From Parelaphostrongylus tenuis (lineage: Eukaryota; Nematoda; Chromadorea; Rhabditida; Metastrongylidae), in contig JAHQIW010007237.1 of NCBI GenBank assembly GCA_019055375.1, positions 186,001-250,000 of the forward strand: 64,000 nucleotides of DNA, in the 5' to 3' direction. Numbering within the stretch: the first letter of the stretch is position 1; every line of letters begins with the position of its first letter. The notes under the pieces are model-generated. The model was given only the letters and a program-made list of their open reading frames with translations. It ran no database searches and was not told where the DNA came from. The position numbers and the translations under genes are program-made. This document shows, piece by piece, positions 44,701 to 55,479 of this stretch.

Positions 44701-47700
44701 GTACATTTGTAGAGTTTTTCACATTGTCTGTTTGTAAAACAACAGCTTACCCAATGATGAGCAGTGCGATCCCCATGTAATTCAAAGTGTAACTTGCTGG
44801 ATAAGCTGCCGGTAAGCCAAAAAGTCCGTACCTAAAAAAAGAGTCCCAATTTTTTGAGATCTTTTCTTTGTAGCTGCGTTTTGCTGGAATCCACTGCGAT
44901 ATGAACATATTTGAAGTTTTTCAACGGTATAGCAAGTGAAAATACGCTATATATCATATAATCGTATAAATAAGACCGATTGGGTCATAGAGGTGCACTT
45001 TCTGCGTTTTTGTAGTGTGACATCATTATTTCCGATTCTAATAGGACGTTCGATTGCCGAGCGAAGAAGATATGAATGAACAACATTTTAGGGTAGGATT
45101 TCCGTTTACACTCTTTGCTTGCTAATTCGAAGCTAGCTCACTAATGTAGACTATTAAAAGATTCTCTATCGTCACAACAGTCGGCGTCGCTCCGCGAAGA
45201 TTCGGGGACGCAAGTTTGTGGATTTTCGTCTGATCTACGAAGGCATTGTTGTGGTGAACATTCGAGGGCTTGCGAGCACGTCTTTCATTAGCAGTTCTTT
45301 AGGCTTTCACCAGCATAATTCATGCTCAATGCGCGTGGAAGAAGACGACTCAAAAAACATCCAAAAAACTCGCGCTCACGATCGCTTTCGTGAATAACAA
45401 TTGCAGGACAACGAAACGGATTGAGAATTGCTGTGAAATCTACGGAATTACAAATAAGTCATATAAATATATAGGTAGGATCATATTTCCGCGATGTCAA
45501 CAATCCTCCAACGGGCACACTAGCCAAGTTCATTCGGTCGGTACATTCTGGTTCCTTTCTCTAAGGCATTTTGAAGAAAATTATAAGAAAACTTTCGCTT
45601 AAAACTACGACTTGCTCAGGTACTTCTATTCTCCTCTCTTTTGTAATCGTTTAGTTTATACACTACGCCATTTTTGCGAGTTTATGAAAGTGCGACGCAT
45701 ATTCTTAATGAGACGTTAGATTATTAGTAGGAATCCTTGATTGAGAGGGAACTAAATATTGCTGAATGTAATTGAGCTATATAAACTCATGACATGAAGT
45801 GCTTTTGATTACAGCGAATCTCGCATCTCCAGCAGAGACGGAGATGCGGCAAAAAATAAATCTTTATTGTGGGGTAACTTTATTAGTCACCTTGATGTTG
45901 CCCACCCAGTCAGACATGATAAGGTGTTCCACACAAGAATTGAGAGCGCCATACCGAGACGATTCATAATCTGGATTGCGAACGCGTTTGCTGAAAGTAA
46001 ATACTGCTCAGAGCATGAAATCACGGAATCAGTGGAGCCTACCGGTGGCCCAAAGAGCTCCTCCGACCATGGCGAATTTGTGAAGAGCTGGAAAGTCGAG
46101 TAGCGCATGAACCACTGTGCTCGTTGTAAACCCACCAAGGCAGAGAAAGAGCTGAGTTGTAAAGCCTTTAAAATTAGATTTTATTGATTCTAAATGTTTA
46201 TTTGCAACATATTGCTACAATTCGTGATGATCAATGTAAGTTGTTCTTAATTTTCTGCATATTTCAATAACTGTAATGAAGTGTGCGCTTTTTTTGAGCA
46301 GCATTCCATTTGAACCTCTTCAGTGCTTTTTATGAAGTTACCGCACTGAGGGCAAAAGTGTCAGCAGAAGGAGTTAATCAGAACAGTATAATGCTAAGGT
46401 CGAAGAGCTAAAGTAAGAAGTTCTCTTTCCAAAACTTGGTTAAGTAAAAATTAATGAAGTGGGCTTCATTAATCACTATTATTATGGTTATATAGCCCAA
46501 CATGTGGCGCAGTGGTTAGAGGTGCCCTGCGTCGCACACGAGGTCACTGGTTCGATCTCGCGCTCATGGCTCACCAAGCCATCCATCTCTCCGGGGTCGG
46601 TAAATTGGTACCAGACAGGTCTCAGACTTGTCTGGGAGGATAAGCAGCACTGACTCGGTTCAGCGGGAGGCCACCACGAGTCATTGTAAAGGCCAGATAT
46701 GCATTCAATCACCTCAAGCGCAGTTAAAAATTGAAGTCGAATGCATGGCGCATCCCTCAGGGATTGATCAACGCCGAGAGCTTTATCCTTTTTATAGCCC
46801 AACATATGTGGCGCAGTGGTTAAAGGTGCACTGTGTTGCACAAGGGGTCAATGATTCGATCTCGCGCTCATGGCTCACCAAGCCATACATTCCTCTGGAG
46901 TCGGTAAAGTGGTACCAGACAAGTCTCAGACCTGAGACCTGTCTGGGTGGATGAGGAGCACTGACTCGGTTCAGCGGTAGGCCACCGTGAGTCATTGTAA
47001 AGGCCAGATACGCATTCAATCACCTCAAACGAAGTTGATTGGAGATTAATTCATGGCGCATCCATCATCATCATTGATTAACGCCGAGAGCTTGTTTTTA
47101 TAGCCCAACAACGTATATATGACGATATACGTATTTCAGCACTTCGTGGATTTTTTTCGTCTCTCATACCCGCCATCCGAGAAGGGCTTCGAACTGCCTA
47201 GCGCGTTGTTTTGGAAGCTGCTTAAAGTGTCTTCGTCATCGCCACTGGTGCCGCTGAATCCGTTCGACTCCATCTTTTCTAGAGTTCTCGGAGAGCAGTG
47301 ATGGAGCTACCGCCTGACAACAATTTCCTATTCTGGAGTTGTTGTAGTAAGCTCGGTGTTATGCGGAAGGAATCGAGGCAGGCGGGTTTGGCCATTCGTG
47401 TAATGAACGGGCTTAGTTGTAGTGCGCTATCCTCTCCCGTAATTTCCATTGATATAGTATAAACCAACAAGGAAATGAAGAAAGATGTCAAAGGTATCGC
47501 GACGGAAACTCTACGCATAGACCCGTACTTTCTAAAGCGTCAAGTAAGTAGAGGTCTACCAGATCCGTCATTTTTGCTCTAAGAAAGTAGGCTGAAACAC
47601 GCTATGGAGACTTTTGGTTTGGCTTAAGCAAAGCAAGAATGGGCTCATTGACTCATAATTTACCGCACGTACACTAAAATGTATAGTGGCATAGTCATGA

Positions 47701-50700
47701 CCTTATGAACCATAGTTGGACCCCTTAGGCTCCCTTTGAGTAACGTTTTCAAGCTCCTTGAGACTTTTATGAGTCTCTTGTGAACCTAACAATAGAGCAG
47801 TTATCTCAATGAACCAGAAGGCCTCGCTGGAGTCGATTATTGACAGTTTAATCATTGCATTTATAATCTTTTATACGGCTCGTCATCACAATCTACTTTG
47901 CGGTTTCAAGCAAATCTTGCACCAAATTCGTTTCCCCGAATTTATTCTCCACAAAGATCTTACAACATTTCACGCGTTGCTGCGGTTGCTGCTTGAGAAA
48001 TCCGTATTCTTTATGAATGTTGAAGAATACTGACCCGAGCGATTTTTTTTTTGCAATATTGAAGGTAGACGATCTAAGGCGTATCTAGGCGTTTGGTTGA
48101 TCGATAGTGAAAAAGTGTTGGGGTAAGGATTCCAGCTAGAGTTTTTCTTGTCACCCTGCTTATTTACATACTTCATCATTGATCAATGCACACACGGTCA
48201 CCGATTTTTATATAAATGTTGATTTCATTGCGGCGCTACGATTTTTACCAACGTTATATTAAAAGACCGATGTACACTTTTCGCTAAAACTACGGGTCAT
48301 GTCAAACCTCCAGTAATCTGAGGAATTGGGTGGGGAGCAAAAACACGGTTTCAAGTGGGAATCGAACCCGCGCTTCATCCAGTAATCATTCTACGAGGGA
48401 CCCAGACAAAGGGGACTGATGATGGGTACGTTCATTATAAAGAATTCATATCAAGGTGCGGAAAAGGTTCTAATGATTTCGCATTTTGTTAATTCAAACA
48501 TCGATATAATAATTTTTTATTAATCCTGATATCTCTATTAAATTTTATGTTCAGTTTTGGTCAAAAATCTGCTTTATCTATTTGTCTGAATCCAAGTGTT
48601 CTCAAATTATGGATGGTAAAAATCAACGTATCGCAACATTCAAGTTGCACAACGGAAACGAAAACGGCCGACATTGTTAAAATTGATTAGTTTCAAACAA
48701 GTATTTGCATATAGAGCTGTGAGACTTTTCAAAGACACCGCAGAGATTGAGAACATAAACCGTCACCAGAAAGGTCTTATAACTACCTCGTCTACGCCAG
48801 AAAACATTCGGAACATCGTTGGCAAATTCAACAAAATCCGGAGCTTTCGATGCGCAAAAATGGCTCGGGATGCTGACGATCAGCGAGTGAAGCGTCCGAA
48901 ACATTTCGAAAAGAAGCTGAAGCTGCGCAATTACAAGATTGCTCGTGTTCACTTTCTGAACGGAAAGATTAAAGAAGAACGGAATTCAAAGACTTGCTGA
49001 ATCATTCGTTCAATCGCTTGTGCTCGTTTGTCGAAGGTGCTTTTTATGAATGAGGAGAAATTCAATTTCGATGTGAGCTTTCCAAGAAGGGTCTGCAGAA
49101 GTCCTCAATAGTAAAATCATGAGCAGCAGTTATTTTCTGGCTTATGTGATGGTGTGGGCCGGCATTGCACCACTGGAAAGACGCCGTTGATCTTCGTTAA
49201 GAGAACGGTCAAGATCATCGCTGCCACCTACTAGGAGCACGTTTTACGGGTTGTACTGAAACCTTGGAGTACTCAGCACTTTGGCGCCGACAAATTTACG
49301 CTCGGCAAGACTGAATTCCTGCTCATTCGCCCTGCTGAATGATTGCCACCTGTCAGGGTCGTTTTCAGGATTTGGGCGCAAGTACAGTAGGCCTTCAAAG
49401 TTGTCGGATCCCAACCGAATGGATTACTCCGTGTGGTTCATACTGGGAGGAATAGTCTCGGCTACTCTCTAGAATATTGTAAGCGCGCTTAGAACGCCTT
49501 TCACACGCGATTGGGGCGATATTACGGTGAAAACGTGTGCAAGTGTCATTGGAAGTTTTTGCAAGCGACTCCGTAAATGTGTAGAGGCCAAAGGAGGCAG
49601 TTTAGAGAAATTTTTTACAAATTTTTTGTTTATTCTTATAGTTGATGGTCTAATAGGCGTAGTTATACCTTCAATTTAATGGATTAATCTGCTTACACAG
49701 TATTTTTTACCATTGAAACATCTGAAGGGATTATCAGGACTTTCCCTGCGCTCTGTATAGTATGAAATTTTGAGCCTTGACATGGTGAAAAATTCTGGGA
49801 GTGCTAAGGTGCAATAAGGAGGATATTCATAACTACGATACGCTTGTTGAGTAAGCTCAGAAATACGCTCATAAAAATTTTGAAGGTGACTGTAAACGAA
49901 ATTTGATCGAATCCAACCATCTAGAAAAGTCGATTTCTCAGTGAAGACTGATGCATGAACCTTTGCGAGGCAGTTGGTATTATCGGCGTAGGTTACTTCT
50001 ACGCAATATTGCAACAGGCATACAGAAAATAGAGACAAAATGTTTAGTTGCATTTTGTGTATTTCAGAAAAATCATGCTTTGTAGATATAAGAATTTTTA
50101 GGTAATTTTTGACAAAAGTAGACATAATGGGTAGTGTGCATCATCTACGGGAAGACTGTCTACAAATTCACGAAGCACGAAATATTCAGACGATTGCTAT
50201 TCAACAAAACCATAGCAATTCATGACGTTCTGAATGGCTCCCCACAGCCAAAAGCAATGAAGCGATCTCTTTCATGAAAGCATCGATAATAATAACTCAA
50301 GAAATTATAGAATTAGTTGTCATCAACCAGTCAGCTGATTTGAGTTATTTACTGGATTGTGTCAAAGTTACTGCAGCTTGAGATACGATTTCAAGGCGGA
50401 AGTGCTTTTTCCTCACACACAATAGCTGCATGTGCACCAAAAACGAAGGAGAGGTTAGGAAAGAACATGGGACATACACAGGTCAAAGGAAGGTCGAAAA
50501 TTCCTCCAGAATTCAAAGAAGAATCTCTCTTTGTTGCAAAAACGAGTTTGCAACTCAAAATTGCGAGACATTGCGGCTGGTGTAACCACTACGTGAGCTA
50601 TGGTGAGTCGGGCAAAAAACGAGATGTCAACCTGTGGGTGAGCGCTCTCCCGAAGACTAGATGTCCGCTCAAGTGTCTCAAATGTATCCACTGTGAGTCA

Positions 50701-51812
50701 ATTGATGATTTCCTAACATGGAGGAGAATTTGAGGTTGAAACAGATCAATTATAACTTCCGTTTCGAGTGCTTTCTTAAGATCACGCTCAAATTTCAACA
50801 TACATCGTCATTGTTATTTGAGCCAACATGTCATATGGTCTGTTAAGATGGGCTGACTTATAGAGCCAGATACACGAGACCGTTAAGGCCAAAACATGTA
50901 TATTTGGCTCTATAAGTCAGCCCATTTAACAGACCATATAACATGTTGGCTCAAATAATAATGACTGATCAATTATTAGCCTAAACAAAAAAAAAACCAT
51001 ACTTTAAAGGTGACGATTCTAGCCTAGTATTTATATCAGAATATTATATATTAGTATTTCCTAATATTTATATCAGAAAAAATAATGTTGTGCAAATTCT
51101 GGATTGAAATAGTTGTTAGCAAGAAATTCTTCGTGAGTTTTCTTATTAACCACTGCGCAATCTACAACCTTCAGGTCCACCAGTTCAGCAAGGTTCAGCA
51201 GGATAAGCCAGAGCAAAGTTTCCATTTACAAACCCGGCTGGGAGGAATCCTTTATTACAAACTCCTAGTCCGCCAAGCGAGCAGGCGTCAGCGCGGCCTC
51301 TATTACGCTACGAGAACAGATTGAGCATAGTGAAAATGAAGTTTACTTGGACTTGATCGAAAGACTCCATGATAAATGACACTAAAACTTACGGATGGAT
51401 GAGCGTTTGCAGCAAAAGGTGTTTTTGCAGTTGATATCTCAAAAGGTTCCATAGGTAGTGTAATACACAGCTGTTAAATTACCCTAGAAGGTTATTGAGC
51501 AAAATAGCTAGTCTAACTGCTTAGATATTCGACTAATCAAATCAACATAAAAATGATTATAGCGAGACGAAATTCTGCGGAAGCCTATATTCGATCCGCT
51601 AATTTGGCTTGTCTTTTTGAAAAAGAGGTTTTCCTCGATTTTGAATTCAGTCAATATAATACCTCGCCAACACAATGAATAATTTGGTCGAAAGGCAAAC
51701 TACGTACCATCTCCAGCTGCTACCCTTTTGATGGGTACGAAAACCGTTCCAAAAAGAAACGAAGCCACAATGACCGCTAGCAGTCCAGTCCACATGCTGT
51801 TTTCGCAGCGAC
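35715..51812 (-). CDS. TMEM144: TMEM144-like multi-span membrane transporter, gene B (complete)
   Basis: Exons on the minus strand: 51812-51708 (ATG at 51795-51793), 46165-46043, 45990-45891, 44831-44751, 41734-41656, 41556-41534 (tentative, 23 nt), 40988-40919, 38646-38531, 37523-37331, 35810-35715. Phases close to 969 nt: 322 residues plus stop; human TMEM144 has 345. Family signatures in order: WTGLLAVIVASFLFGTVFVP; FPALHKFAMVGGALWATG; MNRLGMALSILVWN then LTGWATSRYGLFGL; a short polar loop after FVKSNN; CGLCYGMMWVPVNYM (second half of the internal duplication); YPICSMAPGLIVSLWSIL; and a last membrane span before VSLG-stop. About ten hydrophobic segments. The family belongs to the drug/metabolite transporter type and is suspected to move carbohydrates; the substrate is not proven. 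Introns are long and full of transposon relics. An acceptor at 51813 just before the ATG may be an SL site. Confidence 0.88.
35880..35985 (+). mobile_element. Solo end of the mariner fold-back family
   Basis: ATTCTCTCATAAGTTTTGGC followed by GCTAGAGCAATAAACATCAA matches the terminal 100 bases of the elements at 6058 and 57837. No second end or coding part was found. It lies in the last intron of TMEM144-like gene B. Confidence 0.65.
36050..36130 (+). repeat. Dispersed repeat R2, second copy
   Basis: ACGCGAGGTTGGTAGCACAG, then GTTTCGGCGAGTCGCCTTCT and CCAGAGCTTGG. Related to 32390-32475. Confidence 0.55.
36770..37145 (+). repeat. Two tRNA-like palindromic-element arms in tandem
   Basis: GTCGGTAGTGCAACCGTTGAG at 36775 and GATGTAGTGCAACGGTTGAG at 37032 each start a right-type arm. 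Each goes on to a B-box-like TTCGAATC or TTCAGTTCC and to TTTTTGC.. then ACATCACTGGGTAT. A spacer with ACCGTTGACGTTGGCTGCTG lies between them. They lie in the last intron of TMEM144-like gene B. Confidence 0.6.
38647..40918. other. Intron of TMEM144-like gene B, no recognised content
   Basis: A 2.3-kb intron. Plus-strand open frames at 39371-39586 and 39544-39870 were checked and show no family signature. No SINE or mariner match was seen. Confidence 0.5.
41938..42760 (+). pseudogene. Degenerate mariner transposase element (family M2)
   Basis: The element starts TTGGATTGGTGCAAAAGTAA, a mariner-type terminus. The plus strand then encodes, with stops and frame changes, an N-terminal part (TLKRCFKKFRKGSESLEDEE) and, after a deletion of the catalytic middle, a C-terminal part from about 42580 (HLDNFLHGKSFYNQQNAENA) that matches the C-terminus of mariner transposases. 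A second terminus-like sequence (GGGTGCAATAGTAGTGACGG, 42449) lies inside, which suggests nested copies. It lies in an intron of TMEM144-like gene B. Confidence 0.75.
43170..43265 (+). repeat. tRNA-like palindromic element, single arm
   Basis: CGGCAGTATGGTGGTTAGCA (A-box-like), GAGTGAAACGGGACTTGAGC, then CTCTGCACATCACTCACTTT. A diverged right-type arm inside a TMEM144-like gene B intron. Confidence 0.55.
46503..46792 (+). repeat. tRNA-derived SINE S1, full copy 1
   Basis: The head has A-box TGGCGCAGTGG and B-box GGTTCGATCTC with tRNA-like spacing, then a body (CACCAAGCCATCCATCTCTC; GGTACCAGACAGGTCTCAGA; AGTCATTGTAAAGGCCAG) and a T-rich tail after CCGAGAGCTTTATCC. It is flanked by TATAGCCCAACA at 46491-46502 and 46793-46804. 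No protein coding is expected; RNA polymerase III transcription from the internal boxes is inferred from the family type. It lies in intron 1 of TMEM144-like gene B. Confidence 0.88.
46805..47098 (+). repeat. tRNA-derived SINE S1, full copy 2 (tandem)
   Basis: A second copy in the same direction, starting TATGTGGCGCAGTGGTTAAA and ending CCGAGAGCTTGTTTTTA. It differs from copy 1 at many places and contains a small tandem duplication (GTCTCAGACCTGAGACCTG). It is flanked by TATAGCCCAACA at 46793-46804 and 47099-47110. Confidence 0.88.
47170..47273 (-). other. Orphan coding-exon-like segment
   Basis: On the minus strand an acceptor (ACTCTAG, just past 47278), an ATG at 47273-47271, 34 codons rich in Ser/Gly/Asp/Asn (MESNGFSGTSGDDEDTLSS...), and a GTATGAG donor after 47170. 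The composition resembles a cytosolic N-terminus. It lies inside intron 1 of TMEM144-like gene B. It ends in phase 2, which does not fit exon 46165-46043 but would fit exon 44831-44751. It may be an alternative start of gene B, part of another gene, or chance. Confidence 0.3.
48610..49600 (+). pseudogene. Degenerate Tc1/mariner-superfamily transposase gene
   Basis: Plus-strand fragments in three frames follow the order of a Tc1-like transposase: IATFKLHN (start), VYRAVRLFKDTAEIE-like text near 48710, TPENIRNIVGKFNKIRSFRC (second helix-turn-helix), DDQRVKRPKHF, VMVWAGIAPL near 49150 (a catalytic-core strand), WSTQHFGGRQF-like text near 49270, and NRMDYSVWFIL near 49420 (the DPNRMDYSVW segment close to the third catalytic acid). 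Many stops and frameshifts show that it is dead. It lies in intron 1 of TMEM144-like gene B. Confidence 0.75.
49601..50800. other. Intronic sequence, unrecognised open frames
   Basis: Open frames at 49676-50125 (-), 150 codons, and 50359-50733 (+), 125 codons, are the longest unexplained ones here. The first begins with a hydrophobic stretch (LNILSLFSVCLLQYCV) that could be a signal peptide or membrane span. The second has several CxxC-like Cys pairs (CGWC, CLKCIHC). Neither has a recognised family, and neither shows clear splice partners. Confidence 0.3.
50805..50975. repeat. Fold-back MITE, near-perfect long palindrome
   Basis: The left arm (GTCATTGTTATTTGAGCCAA ... GACTTATAGAGCCA) is repeated inverted in the right arm (TGGCTCTATAAGTCAGCCCA ... 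TTGGCTCAAATAATAATGAC). Each arm is about 65 bases with few mismatches around a loop of about 35 bases (GATACACGAGACCGTTAAGG...). A related right arm lies at 27385-27445. It lies in intron 1 of TMEM144-like gene B. Confidence 0.85.
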
Positions 51813-51899
51813 CTAGAAAATTGAAACAAGAGATACATTTGAAATGTCGCGTTTGCTGTAGTATATTCGGGAACGCCGGCAAACAATACTATTCAAAAA

Positions 51900-52025
51900 T
51901 GTTGGACGATATGCAAATCTTTAAATTTCAGACGGGAATCGGGCCTGCATTATATCTTTTCCGAGGGCAGGAGGTGGATTGCGGATTCGATTCCCGTCTG
52001 TAGAGGCTTGCATATTGCCCAACAT
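51900..52025. repeat. Palindromic tRNA-like MITE, compact full copy
   Basis: The left end TGTTGGACGATATGCAAATC is inverted at the right end GCTTGCATATTGCCCAACA. The B-box-like GATTCGATTCCCGTCTG in the right arm is mirrored by CAGACGGGAATCGGGCC in the left. At about 120 bases it is the shortest complete copy in the window. It lies just upstream of TMEM144-like gene B. Confidence 0.75.
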
Positions 52026-54240
52026 TGCTGAATATGTATTTGTAACATCATGCTATTGCTAAAAGTGGTTAACAAAGAATTCTAATACTGAGAAAAATTT
52101 ATTTATCTCCTTTAAATGAATGGTTATATCACAGTTCAATGAGGAGGCTACATAGAACCCATAGCTAACTGATATGGGAACTTATAAGACAGATCAAAAG
52201 TGATCTTGAACATATAATCAGAGCTAGGTGAATGAATACGATGAATTCGCCATATCTGGTGCGCCAGAAATAAGTGAACTTTGAGTAAGTGTTTGTCTTC
52301 ATACATATGTGGTTAAACTTCTAGAAACGCGGATAGCAGTCCGCTTGTTGATTAGAATAAACCCCGTTAATCCGCACTTATCAATGTGAATGTACAAAGT
52401 CACGGAATGCAGTAGGGAGTTCCTCTCCGAAAATAAGTTCCACGTTCGCTCTGATGATCCCAGCAAGAGCCGAACTTAAATTGACTCTTCATGACACAAT
52501 CCAGCATGGTGTTTATTTATGAAAGGAATAGGAAAAGACGCTTTATATGAAAATTGTGATGTCATTCGTGCTATCCGAAAACCGAATTTGTGTCAGTGTT
52601 CCGTCATGTGAAAGGGATCAACGGAGACTTCAAATATAGAAATACTGGCTATTTAACGGAGGTGATGTGCTATAGCAAAAATGAATTGGATCTTTTCCTG
52701 AAAAGTCAGTGTTCTGAACGTCAGATACATGTCATACTGCTACGACAAGTGAAATAGTAAACCAAATATAGCGACTGATCCCTCAATTAGGCACTAATAT
52801 CCATTTTACTGCACGTTTCATAAACCGCTCTCACAACATGTTATTGTTTTTTGCATTCCATTTCAATATAATCCATATAGTGCTGAATGGGGGCAGCATT
52901 TCAATGAACATAGGTTCGTGTCCGTTCCAGTGTACGGTTACCAAGGAACGCGAAAAATATGAGGTCCAATAGGTTTTTTTGGGACACTCGGTTGACTTTT
53001 CAATACTCAAATGAGACAAAAAGGAGGGGGAGGAGAAGGAAATTACGGGCTAGAAAATACAGGCTAGAGAAGGAGATAGCCGATTGGGTATTCAAAAGGA
53101 TTTCTAGTTGTGGCGCGCACACCGTAGTGTACGCACTTCATGCTAAGAAAGTCTATGGTAATTTTTTGACAGGCATAGCCAACCAAAATGTGATATTCCT
53201 TGTACATTGTTGAGGCCAGCCGTTGTTACTCAGGTAGGCAATGATACTTAATTCGCTACGACGTGTATATGTGACCTAAGTGACATGCCATATCTCAGCT
53301 GAGTGGGGCTCACTGTAGTGAGTGCGCGCTCTGAAACAAATCTGACAGTTATTTCATTGTTTATTTTTTATTCTACTTATATTTTTACCTTCTACAATTA
53401 GCAGTGTTAGAACACTGTACAAAAATTTCATATTCATTGGCTGCATACAGTTCCAACTCCTCATAAAATATACATAGACGCATCCAGACAAAATTTACAA
53501 TGCATATCTACATCGCAGAATATGAGTTTTATTTTCCACCAGCAGTCATTCTTGTTACTCACCTCTACTGATCACAAAACCCTTCTTAGTAGCGATAAAA
53601 GTCCAAGTTTCGTTGCGAATCTGCAACACCGTGATGATAAGACGCCCTGCATGCAAGTCGACCGCGGCGCATGCGAAGCAAGAGTCAGAGTCTTATTGAA
53701 GGGGCCATTTTCCATTTCCTCCACCTCATACCTTTCACAATCAACGACTTGTAGCATAACCGCTTTTCCTTAACCACTTAAACACTATTACAAAATATTG
53801 ATTGCCACTGGTAGTGTTATATGCGGTTAGAGCTGTACTCGCTGCTTTCCATATTTCCATATCTGTTTTCTGGATATCACACAACGCTATAAATAAACGA
53901 TCATTATGACATAAATGGTTTAATCACACAAGTTTGACATCCGCTATGTGGCGATAGCTAAACATTTGTGGAAAGTCATAGGAAAGCCGAAAATTTTATA
54001 ATATTGCACTGGGTAACATCTTTATACCGCCAGTCGACTCGACAAGCAGTATTTAACCAGAGTCACTGACGTACTTAGATCATTTATGTTTCGTATTTTT
54101 TCCACAGAGATAGTTGGATTAAGAAAAAATATAAGCCAGTATACTTGGTACTTGCACAAAAACGTTTCAGCTGACGTTAGCTTATTGGTCACACTGCTAC
54201 CGCGAGTGCTCATTTAGAAATTAATTCCCGACTTGCAATC
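52026..54240. other. Intergenic, no recognised gene
   Basis: Lies between the 5' end of TMEM144-like gene B and a mariner relic. Open frames at 52959-53213 (+) and 53522-53773 (+) or 53572-53757 (-) show no family signature. No clear repeat was assigned. Confidence 0.5.
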
Positions 54241-54249
54241 CAATTTTTC

Positions 54250-55300
54250 ATGAAAACGTTTTGCAAAAGTTTTTTAACTAATGATGTGCATTTGGATACA
54301 ATTGCAGAGCTCATTTTATACGTTCTCATTCTCCATAATCAAAATGACTTGACTAAAAATCTTGTTAAAAAAATTCTGAAGGTTAGATATTATATATCAG
54401 GGCAGCAAATCGAGCAAATCTACTACAAATTCAGAATTAGACATTCGCACTACAAATGGCTTGAAACGCTGATGAGATATGGAGTCAAGGAAGTTCAAAT
54501 AAGCGCGCACTGTGGCGGGTGGATTTCACCTTGAAGTTGTGGTAGGTTGTGGACCTCCTTGTGCTATTGACATCGATGATTTGAAGTGTATGGCGGAGGA
54601 ATATGTATGTAGAACTGTCTAGGAAATGCAGAGAAACTTAGAGTAAACATCTCACTGTTTTAGAGCATCGTAGAAAGTACACGGATGATGCCACGCGCAA
54701 TGAACTTTATTTTAGAAAACTGGCGTTTCAAATCATCCTTAGCGATTCTTTTATGCTACAAGAAAGACCCGTTTTTCACTCATTCCCTGACATGTGACGA
54801 GAATTGGGTCCTATATGACAGCCGACGACGACCGGCTTGGTACTTGAATTGAGAGAAATCTCGCGACATTTTCCAAAGTCGAGATTGCCTCAGAAAAAGG
54901 TTGCGCTGACCGTTCGGTTATCAATAGCTAGATTGGTCGACTACAGTTTCCTGATTGCAGGTGAAATCATTACTGAACAAGAATACGTCCTACATGTCGA
55001 CGGGTACACTAATAGCTTCAACGGTCGTTTCCTGCATTGATTAGCAGAAAGCAAACAATCCTTCTCCAAGGTAACACAGCGAATGATCATACAATCGTCA
55101 CTGCAAAAGTTGAAATAACTGGAGCACAAAACTTTGCCTGAACCGTCGTATTTGCTAGATTTCTCATCTACCGGATAATACTCTTCAAGCATTTCGGCAA
55201 CTCCTTCATGAAAAACTTCAGAAATCAAAGCGTGGCTGATGCTGCATTTGACGACTTCATCACCTCCAGTAGCTCAAAATTTTATGCAGTTAACATGTTT
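54250..55300 (+). pseudogene. Degenerate mariner transposase (family M3)
   Basis: About 54800-54960 carries text typical of the mariner catalytic region in two frames: LTCDENWVLYDSRRRPAWYL, then LPQKKVALTVR and LVDYSFLIAGEIITEQEY (the family has CDEKWILYDN, KKVMVTVWW and HYSFLxPGxTI). The upstream open frame 54250-54534 may be the helix-turn-helix part. Multiple stops are present. No terminal repeats were found. Confidence 0.65.
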
Positions 55301-55479
55301 GAACTTGTTTTTGCTACTAAGATTATGCTTATCTCAATGGAATTTATCTCGATTAACAAAATTTATTCTCAATTGAGATTTTCTATTCAAAATATCAAGT
55401 TGATATCGCTCGTCAATGTTCGAGAACCTTATATAATTGGCTCTCTTCAGTTGGCGATGTGGCTGCAAATGTCTTAGTA

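Noticed and set aside
46488..46954. Open frames of 108-117 codons on both strands; similar text at 5280-5599
   Set aside because: They lie wholly within S1 SINE copies, recur in every copy, and the SINE is a non-coding tRNA-derived element.
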